From the IMG/VR virus record IMGVR_UViG_3300042879_000940, positions 1-47,760 of that record: a DNA stretch of 47,760 bases; one strand, 5' to 3'. The first letter of the stretch is position 1, and the number at the start of each line of letters is the position of its first letter. Below, one piece after another: positions 1 to 10,021 of the stretch. Origin of the DNA: a virus. The position numbers were made by a program, and so were the translations under genes. The notes under the pieces are model-generated. The model was not told where the DNA came from, ran no database searches, and worked only from the letters and a program-made list of their open reading frames with translations.

Positions 1-3000
1 TTGGTTTGACAATACCATTAACCATGCTTGGTGGATATGCATCTAAAGCATTTAGAGAATTAGAAGAATCTATAGTTAAGTTTAGACGTGTTTATGGTGA
101 TGCATTTACTAACGATGCAGAAGTTGATGCAGCAGTAGAAAATATTAGAAAACTTGCAACCGAATACACAAAGTTTGGCGTTGCTGTAACTGAAACTATG
201 GATATGGCTGCAACTGCAGCAGCAGCAGGCTTTAAGGGAGCAGATCTAACTAGACAGGTAGAAACTGCAACTAAGTTAGCGGTACTTGGACAAGTAGAGC
301 AGCAGCAAGCACTTGAAACAACAATATCTTTACAGAATGCTTTTGGATTGTCAAGTGATCAACTAGCAGAAAAAATTAACTTTCTAAACGCAGTAGAAAA
401 CCAAACTGTTCTTTCTATTGAAGATTTAACAATTGCAATTCCAAAGGCTGCACCAGTTATTAAACAACTTGGCGGTAACGTAGAAGATCTTGCATTCTTC
501 TTGACTGCTATGAAGGAAGGCGGTATTAATGCATCAGAAGGTGCTAACGCACTTAAGTCTGGTCTTGCTTCATTAATTAACCCTAGCGAAAAAGCAGCCA
601 AATTCCTTGGTGCAATGGGAATCAATATTAAGGGACTTGTTGAAGCAAACAAGGGAGACATTAAGGGAACTGTTGTAGGATTTGCTAGAGCACTAGATGA
701 ACTAGACCCACTTAATCGTGCTCGTGCTATTGAACAATTGTTTGGTAAATTCCAGTTTGCTCGTTTGTCTACATTATTCCAGAATGTATCTAAGGACGGA
801 ACGCAGGCTGCAAGAGCATTCCAGTTAACTGGAGCATCTGTTGAAGAGTTAGCAATTCTATCTGAACGAGAAATGAAGAAGATAGAGGAGTCTGTCGGCG
901 TTAAGTTCCAGGCTGCTTTAGAACAATTCAAGCAAGACATCATGCCACTTGGCAAGGCATTCCTTGAAGCAGTAACGCCAATAGTAAAATTTTTTGGAAG
1001 TTTGTTTGAAAAGTTTAATGGACTTAGCGATCAAACCAAAAAAGTAATAACCGCTATAGTTGCAGTTGTTGCTGGTATAGGTCCAGTAGTTCTGATGACA
1101 TTCGGTCTTTTAGCCAATGGTTTGGCAAACCTTATTAAACTTTTTGCAACAATAAGAGGCGGAATCGCAAAGTTAAATGGTCAAACAAATGTTTTAGGTG
1201 CAGGATTTAATTATGTAACGCAAGAACAATTAGAGCAGCAAGCAGCAGGACAAGCACTACATAATACTCATACTAGATTAACTGAAATATTTAATATTGA
1301 AAAAACAGCAGCAATGCAATTAGCATCAGCGTATGCGTCATTAAGTTCTCAGATGAGGTCTATGGCAGCACAAAACCCAGCACTGTTTGCTGGAGGTATG
1401 GGTGGAGCAAAACGTGCAGTAACTAAGTTACCACCAGCAAGAAAATATAAAGATGGAATTATTTCTGTGCCAGGTCCAAAGGGTGCAGGAGATGTTGTCC
1501 CAGCAATGCTTTCTCCAGGAGAAGCAGTTATACCTACAGAGACTACAGATAAATATAGAGGTTTAATTACTGCAATGTTCCAGGATAAGGTTCCAGGCTT
1601 TATGGCTGGAAGACTTCCAGGTGGACCAGGTAGAGGGATACCGCTTTCTGCAGGACCAGAGGCAGTTAGAAAAGCGCAACAAGCAAGAAACAGAAGAAGA
1701 GATGATGCTCGTCAAGGATATGATGAACCACATCCAGAGAGACAGTCAGGCGCTGTTTTTGTTGGTATGCCTAAGTCTGCTAAAGAGGCATCGCAATCTA
1801 GAGAAATAGTAGACAAGATAGCAAAGAACGTAAGAGATGGAAAATATGGAGATGTTGCTCCTACTGATTTTGGCACAATGCTCCAGCCATTTTCTGGAAG
1901 AAGTTTCCCTGTCAGAGGAGTTGGCGGGGTATACAGAAAGCCTAATGGCAAGATCGTAGTAGTAAAACCAACAATAGATGAGAAGACAGCATTAGCAGAA
2001 GTTCGTGCTACTCAGATTGCTAGAGAAGTTCATGGTTTGGTATCTCCAAAACAAAGTATTAAGACTATGATTGATCCAACAGATCCTTCAGGTCAAAGAA
2101 AGTTTATTGTTATTGAGTCTCCATATGATCCACGAATAGCAGCAATGGATGGCAAGTTCTCTCAGTCTGACATGGTTAAGCAGTTAGTTGCATCAACCCT
2201 TAGAGCAGATAAAGATTTACAAAAGGCAAATCTTTCTGGAAATGTTTTAGCAGATGTTGGAACTGCTGGAGTATTTGATAGAGCGTCTGGCTTTAGAGAT
2301 TTCTCTAAGGGATTGCCAAGCATGGAACAGCAAGCGCTTATCAACTTACTAGGTGTAAAGGGTGGTGCGAAAAAGTTCTTTGCACAAGAAACTTCAGGCC
2401 TTGCTGCAAACATGACACCAGCACAATATGATGCTGCCATAAAAGCAGAGATAAACAAATCTATTCCAAGATTAGAAAGAGTACTTAAGTCTTGGGATTT
2501 AACACCAGACGAGCAAGTTGTTTATAATGACATGCTTAAGAGACTTAAGGATGGCGCAAAAACAGATTGGTCACAACTTCAATCTGTTCATGCTCGTGCA
2601 GGAAGTGGAGTTGTAAAAGCACTTGAAGGAATAGATCCAGGAGCAACAAATTCACTTGCAGAAGAGCAACTCAGAAAGTATCTTCTTCCACCAGGAACAC
2701 AAGAAAAAACTTTAATAGAAGAATTAAAGAGAACTGCAAATAATGATTTTATCAGAGAACTAGATAGAGTTGATCCTCAAAGAAGAGCAGTTATCGAAGC
2801 AGCATGGAAGGGTGGGGTAGCAGCAGTACCACCATCTGGCAGAGAGCAAAATTTCACCTCTCCAAGACAAACACAGTTTATGAATGAACTTAGCAAGATG
2901 CACCCAGTCATGGTAAATGGTGAAGTAAGATATATTCACAAGCAAGACCTAGATGCATTTTTAGCAGATCCAGATGGAAGAGCAAAATATTCTAGATCAG

Positions 3001-6000
3001 CAAAGCAAGTTACAGATATGATGTTGTATCGAATGGGAGTTATTCCAAACGAGAAGGGCAGACTTGTTTCTGGAGGAAAGTTCCAGGGAAGATTTGCAAG
3101 CATTGAGCCTTTTGTAACAGCATTAAGGTCAACTGGAAAACAGGCTGGTGGTGGAAAGGCAAATATATCAAATATCGTAAAGCCATTTGCCACAAAAGAA
3201 ATTCAAGAATATAATGCAAGAATCGGTAATCCACTTACAACAAAAACAGGAAGAGCCATGTTGGCTGCTGGATATACTCCAGACGAAGTTAGAGGTTTAT
3301 TAAAAGAAAATCTTTCACATATAAAACAAGAAGTTACAGGTCGCCAAGGCGCACTAAAGATGAAAACTGGCGAAGCATTATATGACGCCAGAATCTTAAA
3401 CAACTACATGAATGCAAAGAGAAGAGGATTAAACATACTCGATATCTTTAACAAAGATAATGTGCTTGGTTTATCAGAAATAGAAAATAGAGAATATAGA
3501 AAAGCAGCAGAATTTATGGCAAGAGGAAGCCATCCAAAAAATCCACAAGAAAGAATGTTGCTTGCTAAGGCAGCGCAACTAGATCAACTTGTTATAGACT
3601 ATAAAGCAAATGGTGGCAAGGTAGCAGGTAAGTATTTACCAGCAGATTTAAGAACACCAAAAATGCTACTCACCTTATTATCAGATCCTCAATTCCAGCC
3701 AGGTAACGTAATGAACCTTGCTGCTCAATCAGCAGATGAAGTACTTGTTGCTGCAAAAAGAGGTGAAAGCCTTGTTAACAGAGATTTGACTGCTAAGGAA
3801 AAGATTAATAGCAGTAACAGTTCTCCTATGCCAAAGGGAACAGTTGGTGTGGATGAAAGAGGCAAGCGCACTTCTGATAATGTAGTTGTTAGAAGGGGAC
3901 GTGGTCAAGCAATTGCAACTGCATCACAGGCTGCAAGACTTAGAATGCTTCCTGGTTTTGAGGGTGGAGATAGTGCTTTACGTGGCGGAGGAATTACTAA
4001 TCCTACTAGACGTCAGGGAGACATAGCAGTAGACCTGCGTAGACGAGGTGTTAGCCAGTCTGAAATTGATAAGATATTAAGAAGCCTTGCAAAGAAAGAA
4101 ATAAGGGCTAAAGAGGTAGCCGTTGCAGCATCAGAAAAGGCAGCAAGAACTGAAGCAGCAAAACAAAAAGAACAGGCAGCACTTCAAAAACGACAAACTG
4201 AGGCTGCAAGAAAAAGATTCCTTGAGAATGAGCGTAGAGCAAGATTAAATGCTGCACAAGCAAAGTACTATGATGATGCAGTAAAAGAAGATCAAAGAAG
4301 AACATTAAAACAATTAAAGCAAACAGAAAAAGCAGAAAGAAACCAGCGAAAGTTAGTCCGCCAAGAAAAGGTAAATAGATTCTCTGGCGGAGCCTCCATG
4401 GCTCTTGGAACTGCAGGTATGGGCTTAATGATGGCTGGACAGCAGACTGCTGGTATGGTGGCAATGGGTGCATCTGCAGTTGCTGGAATGGCCCCTATGC
4501 TTGCTGGAATGGGTCCTCTTGGATGGGCTATTACTGGATTAACTGCTGCTGCTGGAGCATTTTTATTAACTGACAGGGCAGCAAAGAAGGCAGCAGAATC
4601 ACAGTCTAAGTATGTTGACTCAATTTCAGCAACTACAGAAAAGATGGCACAAATAGGACAGTTAACTAATACTGTAGGTGCTAGTGAGATTTATGCAAGA
4701 AAGAGACAGGCTGGTGCTGCAGATAGATATACTACTGGTTTTGAAAGAGGTAAGCAGCAGTTTGGTGAAACATTTATAGACAGCGAAGTTGGTAAGTCAA
4801 TATTTGAATCATTTAAACAAAATATGACTGCTGGAGGAATAGATGCCGTTAAGGCAATATCAGTTCAATTAGCAGCATATGTCTCTGATGGAGTTATGAC
4901 TGCAGAGCAAGCACATAGCGTCGCTTCACAAATCGGTATTGAATTAAATAATACAACATTGATATCACAAATTAGCGGACAACTACTAGATCTCATAGGA
5001 CCAGAAGGACAAGACTTAACTAAAGATCCATTAAATGTTAGAATGAATTTAGTTCAAGAGCAAAGATCGGTATCAACTGGGGCAACTAAAGGTCTATCTA
5101 AAGAAATAGATAAGTCTTTGCAAAGTACCGAAGAGTCTGTTGGTGAAAGATATAAGAGACTATTTAACCCTAAAAAAGCATGGGACGAAATAGCACTACC
5201 TGCATTTACTGAAACTGATGCAGAAAAGTCAGCAGCACAGATAGCAGCAATTAATGCTAATAACCTAGAACTAAACTTAGCGCAACAAGACTCTTTATCA
5301 AAACAATATGATACTGAAATCAAAAAATTACAAGCACAAAAAGCAGCAACTGCAGATAAAGCAAAACAAAAAAAGATAGATGATGAAATATTAACTCTTG
5401 AAGGTCGTAAGCAGTCAGGACTTGATGCATTAAGAGAAAAGAATAGGGCACTTTTAAATGATCAGATTAAGGCATTTAGAACTGCTTCAAAAAATATGTT
5501 TACAAAAGACGCATTTTTAAATTCATTAGATTCTCAAGTAAATGCTAAGTATGAGGGAAATCCTTTTGCAAAAACATTTTTACAAAAAGCAAAAGATTTA
5601 GATTCAGAAGAAATTGAAGTAAAGATTAAAACAGTTGTTGCTGGAGGAGATCTTACTCCTGAATCTGGAGAAAGACTCATAGAAATATTTGGTGATGACG
5701 AAAAGGGACTAGAGAAAAATTTAGATTTAGCACTAACAAAACATGATCCAGGAGCAGTAACACAATTAATAAATGGTCTTGGCGGAGTAGAAAATGACGT
5801 AGCGAAAAAAATTCTTGTAGATGTTCTAAAAAAGAATCCACAGGAGTTTGAAAAGACTGCCTCCGCAATAGCCTTAGTTCAAAAGATGGCTGGCAAGGAA
5901 GTTAACATTCAAGCATTCTTCTCTTCAGAAAATGCATTAACAAATCTTGAAGATTTGCAAAAGGCATTAGAAGAAGTAGAAAAGATAGATACTCCAATAA

Positions 6001-9000
6001 CAAAAACAGCATTAATGGAAATGAAAGAAATTGGAGGGGTTAACCTAGAAGGACTTCTTCCTCTATGGGATCAATGGGAAAACCTTCCAGACGAAACTAA
6101 AAAAACTGTCATTCAAGAATATATTACAGTACAAAAAACAATTACAGAGGGTGACGTAAGTGCGGAAATTGCAAGAAGAGTTGCAACTGCTGATAAAAAG
6201 AAGCAGGGATGGATCAATGCTTATTATAATACTCCAGCAGGAAGAGAGAAGGTAAGAAATGAACTTGCTGGCCAAAGAACAATGCAGTCAGTAAATCAAG
6301 ATATTGCAAACGCTAAGGCTGGAAAGTTTGATGATGAAGAAAAGGGTGGCAGTAAGGCAGATCCATTTGCAGACATAATGAAGCGTCTCAAGAATGTCAG
6401 AAATGCTGCTTTAAATGCTGCTGGTGGATTTAAAGAATTACAAAAGGCAATGGAGGCAGCAGGCGATAAGTCTGTTGCAAACAAGTTTGTTGGTATAGAA
6501 CAGCAGTTAATGAATAAGGGTTATAGTCAAGACTTTATTGATTTCATAACACAACTAGACCCAGAAGAACAAAAGAAGTTTGGAAGCACCGCTACAAAGG
6601 CTGGAAGTAAGAAGTATAAAGAGTTTGACTACGAAACTGGAAAGATGAAAACCAGAACTCAGAAATACAAAAAGGGAGATTTTGTATTAACTGATCAAGG
6701 AAACGCAATGCGTCAAGGAATGGATAAGGCAGTTGTAGGCGAATTCCAGATAGAGCAACAGAATGTACTTAAAAATATAGATGAGCAAAATAAGGCATAT
6801 GTCAAATTAAAGGCTGCTGGACTATCTAATGTAGAAATACAAAAGGCTATGGAGAATCAGGCATATGTTACAGCCATAGCAACTGGACAAATAACTGCAC
6901 AAGAATTAAAGACAAACAATGCTTTAACTAAGCAAGCAGTGTTAAGAGAACAAATAAATGGTTTGGTAGACAAAACAAAAACCAACCAAACAAGAATTGA
7001 CGCTTTAAAGAAAACCCCAGAACTAATTAATTTCTTGTCTGCCTTTAAAACATTAGATGCAGAAGGCAAGGAAGTTGCACTTTCCATTACATCTATATAT
7101 GATGCAATACAGGACCCAGAAGATTTAATTGCAATGGTTGCAGTAATGGATGCCATTAAGGCTGGAACATTAGACGCTAAAGATGGAATGAAGCAACTGT
7201 TTGATCTTATTGCTAGTTCTGAAGCATCAAAGGATCTTGAGAAAAATCTATTGACACCTCTTGAAAAGTTCCAAAAGGCTTATGATGCAGCAATGAAGAT
7301 TTTTGATGCATACAAGCAGATGGATGAATATACGCTAAAGGCTCCAAAAAATTCAGTAACACCAGAACTTGGCGGAAAAACATTTAAGCAATTGAGCAGA
7401 ACAAAAACAGAAAGCGACGAAGCATTGTCAGCAATGAATGCTGAACTTGCAATTTATGAGCATCAGATTTCTATGATTCGTGACGAGATTGCAAAGATTG
7501 AATCTGATATTGAGAATATGGATGTTAAGGATCTAAACCTTACTATAGACGGACAGAAGGTCACTGGTAAATTAAAGTATGTACTAGAAGATCTTAAGGA
7601 AAAGATTGATGACTGGGAAAGAGAAATAGAGATGAAGTATGAGCGTCCTATCAAGACGCTTCAGGATGAATCTAATGTCCTTTCTCATGACCTAGAAGTT
7701 ATGGATTATAAAGCAGGAAAGATTAATGAAAAGTATGACAAGCAGGCGGAAGCCTTGGCCGAAGTTCAAAAGGTTAATGAGTCTATTATTCGTCAACAGG
7801 AGCAGCAACTTGATTTGGCTGATGCCTTAACTCAAGGAGATATTTCTGCTGCTGCTCGTGCTGCTCAAGCAATGAGGGCTGGCAATGCAGCAGATTTTGC
7901 TACTGGCCAAAGTGATGCATTACAGCAATCAAGAGAAAATGAAATTAATGGATTAACAAATGCTAATGGATTAACACGAGAACAAATTGAAGAAAGACGT
8001 TGGGAAATATCACAAGCAATATATGCACTTGAAAACGATCCAGCAAGACTTGCTCTTCAAAAGAGTATACAAGAAACTAAGGATGCAATATATGCAATAG
8101 AAGAAGCAAGAGAAGTTAAACTGCTTGCTATTAGAGCACACGAAGAAAGAATTTATCAAATTGAAAAGGATAAGATTCTTCCATTGCAAAATGCAATTAA
8201 TCTTGAATTGACAAAAAATCTTGCGTTAGAATATCAGTTAGTCGTTCTTGGAAACATTATTGCTGCAAATGATAGGAATAGAATAGTTGCAGGACAGACA
8301 AGAGATCAATGGGAAGAGATGCTTGCCCAGATGACCTTGATGGACGAAAAACTTAGAAAAGAATTAAAAGATGCACTAGATGGCTTTAACGCTCAAAGCG
8401 GTACAGCAGAAGATATTTGGAAGAGAATTAAGGATCTTTATGATTCTATTAAAGATAAGACTGTAACCATTACAGTTAATTACGTGACCAATGGTTCTCC
8501 AGGTGATGGGTCTACAGGTGATGGGTCAACTGGAGATGGTTCGACAGGTGATGGCTCAACTGGGGATGGTTCTACAGGGGATGGTTCTACAGGCAATGGC
8601 TCTACGGGTAATGGATCAACAGGCAATGGCTCTACAGGAGGCTCTAAGAGTGGTTCTGTCGTAACTGGCGGGGTATCTGGAGTAAACCCAGCAACAACAC
8701 CAACACCATACAAATCTACATACAAGACTATTACTGACCCAACAGCCAAAGCACATGTCAAGAGTATGGAAGCAAACATATCATCCAACATTGCACAAAA
8801 CTCTACACTGTTCGCACAAAAAATTGCAGAAAAGAAAGCAACAGAAAATGCTGGATCTGTTGCTGGACAACATCTTGCAGATCTTAATAGAATGGCAAAT
8901 GCTGCTGCACTTGCTAAAAAATACGATGGTCCTGAAGCAGCAAAGAAAAAGGCAGAGGCTGCACAGAAAGCAGCAGCAGATAAGGCAGCAGCAGCAAAGA

Positions 9001-9368
9001 GAGCAGCAGACCTTAAGAAGTTTGGCGGTAATGCTTCAGCAGCCAACTCATTTGCTAACTGGGGAAAGAGTAAAAATGCTGGTGGCCTAATACAAAGATT
9101 TGCTGTAGGTGGCCCAGTAATAGGAACAGATGTTATTCCGTCAATGCTTACTCCAGGTGAATTTGTGATGAGTAGATATGCTGTCGAATCGTTTGGTCTT
9201 GATAATATGAAGGCAATAAATAATGGAGAGTCAGTTGGCGACTCAGTGTATAATTATAGTATTAATGTAAATGTTAAGTCTGATGCAAACCCAGACGAAA
9301 TAGCACAGGCTGTAATGACAAACATACAGAGAGTAAACTCTCAGAAGTTAAGGAGTGTTAGAATATAA
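1..9368 (+). CDS. Tail tape measure protein, 5' end cut by window
   Basis: This very large protein (about 3,120 residues in the window) sets tail length and is threaded through the tail tube. The reading frame is open to the first base, so the true start lies upstream and the TTG at 6 is probably internal. Residue numbers count from that TTG. Residues 1-340 look like a TP901-type tape-measure core, followed by a hydrophobic stretch near 340-375. A motif of the type MLSPGEAVIP occurs near residue 505 and returns as MLTPGEFVMS near the C-terminus, as in many actinophage tape measures. Residues about 600-900 form a globular insert of unclear function. A Gly/Ala/Met-rich membrane-like segment lies at about 1464-1522. 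Long Lys/Glu/Ala helices follow, then a Gly-Asp-Gly-Ser-Thr repeat at 2833-2877. The stop overlaps the next start by one base (TAATG). Confidence 0.93.
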   Translation, partial: GLTIPLTMLGGYASKAFRELEESIVKFRRVYGDAFTNDAEVDAAVENIRKLATEYTKFGVAVTETMDMAATAAAAGFKGADLTRQVETATKLAVLGQVEQQQALETTISLQNAFGLSSDQLAEKINFLNAVENQTVLSIEDLTIAIPKAAPVIKQLGGNVEDLAFFLTAMKEGGINASEGANALKSGLASLINPSEKAAKFLGAMGINIKGLVEANKGDIKGTVVGFARALDELDPLNRARAIEQLFGKFQFARLSTLFQNVSKDGTQAARAFQLTGASVEELAILSEREMKKIEESVGVKFQAALEQFKQDIMPLGKAFLEAVTPIVKFFGSLFEKFNGLSDQTKKVITAIVAVVAGIGPVVLMTFGLLANGLANLIKLFATIRGGIAKLNGQTNVLGAGFNYVTQEQLEQQAAGQALHNTHTRLTEIFNIEKTAAMQLASAYASLSSQMRSMAAQNPALFAGGMGGAKRAVTKLPPARKYKDGIISVPGPKGAGDVVPAMLSPGEAVIPTETTDKYRGLITAMFQDKVPGFMAGRLPGGPGRGIPLSAGPEAVRKAQQARNRRRDDARQGYDEPHPERQSGAVFVGMPKSAKEASQSREIVDKIAKNVRDGKYGDVAPTDFGTMLQPFSGRSFPVRGVGGVYRKPNGKIVVVKPTIDEKTALAEVRATQIAREVHGLVSPKQSIKTMIDPTDPSGQRKFIVIESPYDPRIAAMDGKFSQSDMVKQLVASTLRADKDLQKANLSGNVLADVGTAGVFDRASGFRDFSKGLPSMEQQALINLLGVKGGAKKFFAQETSGLAANMTPAQYDAAIKAEINKSIPRLERVLKSWDLTPDEQVVYNDMLKRLKDGAKTDWSQLQSVHARAGSGVVKALEGIDPGATNSLAEEQLRKYLLPPGTQEKTLIEELKRTANNDFIRELDRVDPQRRAVIEAAWKGGVAAVPPSGREQNFTSPRQTQFMNELSKMHPVMVNGEVRYIHKQDLDAFLADPDGRAKYSRSAKQVTDMMLYRMGVIPNEKGRLVSGGKFQGRFASIEPFVTALRSTGKQAGGGKANISNIVKPFATKEIQEYNARIGNPLTTKTGRAMLAAGYTPDEVRGLLKENLSHIKQEVTGRQGALKMKTGEALYDARILNNYMNAKRRGLNILDIFNKDNVLGLSEIENREYRKAAEFMARGSHPKNPQERMLLAKAAQLDQLVIDYKANGGKVAGKYLPADLRTPKMLLTLLSDPQFQPGNVMNLAAQSADEVLVAAKRGESLVNRDLTAKEKINSSNSSPMPKGTVGVDERGKRTSDNVVVRRGRGQAIATASQAARLRMLPGFEGGDSALRGGGITNPTRRQGDIAVDLRRRGVSQSEIDKILRSLAKKEIRAKEVAVAASEKAARTEAAKQKEQAALQKRQTEAARKRFLENERRARLNAAQAKYYDDAVKEDQRRTLKQLKQTEKAERNQRKLVRQEKVNRFSGGASMALGTAGMGLMMAGQQTAGMVAMGASAVAGMAPMLAGMGPLGWAITGLTAAAGAFLLTDRAAKKAAESQSKYVDSISATTEKMAQIGQLTNTVGASEIYARKRQAGAADRYTTGFERGKQQFGETFIDSEVGKSIFESFKQNMTAGGIDAVKAISVQLAAYVSDGVMTAEQAHSVASQIGIELNNTTLISQISGQLLDLIGPEGQDLTKDPLNVRMNLVQEQRSVSTGATKGLSKEIDKSLQSTEESVGERYKRLFNPKKAWDEIALPAFTETDAEKSAAQIAAINANNLELNLAQQDSLSKQYDTEIKKLQAQKAATADKAKQKKIDDEILTLEGRKQSGLDALREKNRALLNDQIKAFRTASKNMFTKDAFLNSLDSQVNAKYEGNPFAKTFLQKAKDLDSEEIEVKIKTVVAGGDLTPESGERLIEIFGDDEKGLEKNLDLALTKHDPGAVTQLINGLGGVENDVAKKILVDVLKKNPQEFEKTASAIALVQKMAGKEVNIQAFFSSENALTNLEDLQKALEEVEKIDTPITKTALMEMKEIGGVNLEGLLPLWDQWENLPDETKKTVIQEYITVQKTITEGDVSAEIARRVATADKKKQGWINAYYNTPAGREKVRNELAGQRTMQSVNQDIANAKAGKFDDEEKGGSKADPFADIMKRLKNVRNAALNAAGGFKELQKAMEAAGDKSVANKFVGIEQQLMNKGYSQDFIDFITQLDPEEQKKFGSTATKAGSKKYKEFDYETGKMKTRTQKYKKGDFVLTDQGNAMRQGMDKAVVGEFQIEQQNVLKNIDEQNKAYVKLKAAGLSNVEIQKAMENQAYVTAIATGQITAQELKTNNALTKQAVLREQINGLVDKTKTNQTRIDALKKTPELINFLSAFKTLDAEGKEVALSITSIYDAIQDPEDLIAMVAVMDAIKAGTLDAKDGMKQLFDLIASSEASKDLEKNLLTPLEKFQKAYDAAMKIFDAYKQMDEYTLKAPKNSVTPELGGKTFKQLSRTKTESDEALSAMNAELAIYEHQISMIRDEIAKIESDIENMDVKDLNLTIDGQKVTGKLKYVLEDLKEKIDDWEREIEMKYERPIKTLQDESNVLSHDLEVMDYKAGKINEKYDKQAEALAEVQKVNESIIRQQEQQLDLADALTQGDISAAARAAQAMRAGNAADFATGQSDALQQSRENEINGLTNANGLTREQIEERRWEISQAIYALENDPARLALQKSIQETKDAIYAIEEAREVKLLAIRAHEERIYQIEKDKILPLQNAINLELTKNLALEYQLVVLGNIIAANDRNRIVAGQTRDQWEEMLAQMTLMDEKLRKELKDALDGFNAQSGTAEDIWKRIKDLYDSIKDKTVTITVNYVTNGSPGDGSTGDGSTGDGSTGDGSTGDGSTGDGSTGNGSTGNGSTGNGSTGGSKSGSVVTGGVSGVNPATTPTPYKSTYKTITDPTAKAHVKSMEANISSNIAQNSTLFAQKIAEKKATENAGSVAGQHLADLNRMANAAALAKKYDGPEAAKKKAEAAQKAAADKAAAAKRAADLKKFGGNASAANSFANWGKSKNAGGLIQRFAVGGPVIGTDVIPSMLTPGEFVMSRYAVESFGLDNMKAINNGESVGDSVYNYSINVNVKSDANPDEIAQAVMTNIQRVNSQKLRSVRI
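8502..8636 (+). repeat. Nine 15-bp repeats coding for G(D/N)GST in the tape measure gene
   Basis: Nine in-frame tandem units encode six Gly-Asp-Gly-Ser-Thr and then three Gly-Asn-Gly-Ser-Thr pentapeptides. Third codon positions vary between units, so the peptide rather than the DNA sequence seems to be kept. It probably makes a flexible linker between the helical part and the C-terminal segment of the tape measure. Copy number could vary by slippage. Confidence 0.95.
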
Positions 9369-10021
9369 TGGCAACTACTAATTATATGAATGGTCGTAAA
9401 AAATATGGTAGACCACAGGCCATGCTATGGTCTGAAAATTCTGGCAAACTAGAAAATGGTTTGTATATACCTAACGGTCTTGAAATTAATTCTAATCCAG
9501 GTTCTGAGGTAGACCCAAACAATATTGATCAATTTTTAATTTTATCAGATGACAATAGATCACCAATAGACATTGGAAAAATAAGAATTGAAAAGCGGGA
9601 ACGCATGATAAACGGAAGAATGAGATCTTATCATATAGCAGATAAAAGAGTAATAAATCTTAGTTATACTAATTTGCCTTCAAGGTCTTTTGCTTTTAGT
9701 CCAGACTTTGATTCTAACGGACAATCAGAAATGACTGGACAATCTGGACTGCCTAACTCTCCAGATGCACAGTATACAACCGACGGTGGTGCTGGGGGAG
9801 TAGAATTACTTGATTGGTATGAAAATCATCAAGGATCTTTCTGGTGCTATCTATCATACGATAAGTATTCTGTATTTGGAAAAGATGATTCTGCTTATGC
9901 ACACCTGCCACAATATAACGAATTAGTAGAAGTTTTCTTTACTGACTTTTCTTATACAGTAAATAGAAGAGGCCCTAAGTTTGATTTTTGGAATATATCC
10001 ATAGGCTTGGAAGAGGCATAA
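9368..10021 (+). CDS. Distal tail / minor tail protein
   Basis: A 217-residue protein directly after the tape measure, the usual place for the distal tail protein that joins tube and baseplate. The sequence is beta-rich with many aromatic residues. A Gly/Asp/Ser-rich loop sits at about residues 115-145, followed by a WYENHQGSFW-type segment. The ATG overlaps the tape-measure stop by one base (TAATG), and its own stop overlaps the next ATG the same way, so translation is probably coupled. The assignment rests mainly on position and size; no catalytic motif is visible. Confidence 0.65.
   Translation: MATTNYMNGRKKYGRPQAMLWSENSGKLENGLYIPNGLEINSNPGSEVDPNNIDQFLILSDDNRSPIDIGKIRIEKRERMINGRMRSYHIADKRVINLSYTNLPSRSFAFSPDFDSNGQSEMTGQSGLPNSPDAQYTTDGGAGGVELLDWYENHQGSFWCYLSYDKYSVFGKDDSAYAHLPQYNELVEVFFTDFSYTVNRRGPKFDFWNISIGLEEA

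Noticed and set aside
8207-8232. TTGACA followed by a TAGAAT-like box inside the tape measure gene
   Set aside because: Deep inside a coding region with no gene start behind it; chance match in AT-rich DNA.
8480-9046. Long minus-strand open frame opposite the Gly-rich repeat of the tape measure
   Set aside because: It is a mirror of the repeat and of Ala-rich coding sequence on the plus strand; no ribosome site or promoter, product is low complexity.
9988-10020. Upstream TTG start for the large tail fibre gene
   Set aside because: The ATG at 10021 is coupled to the previous stop and has a ribosome site; the extra residues lie in the preceding gene.
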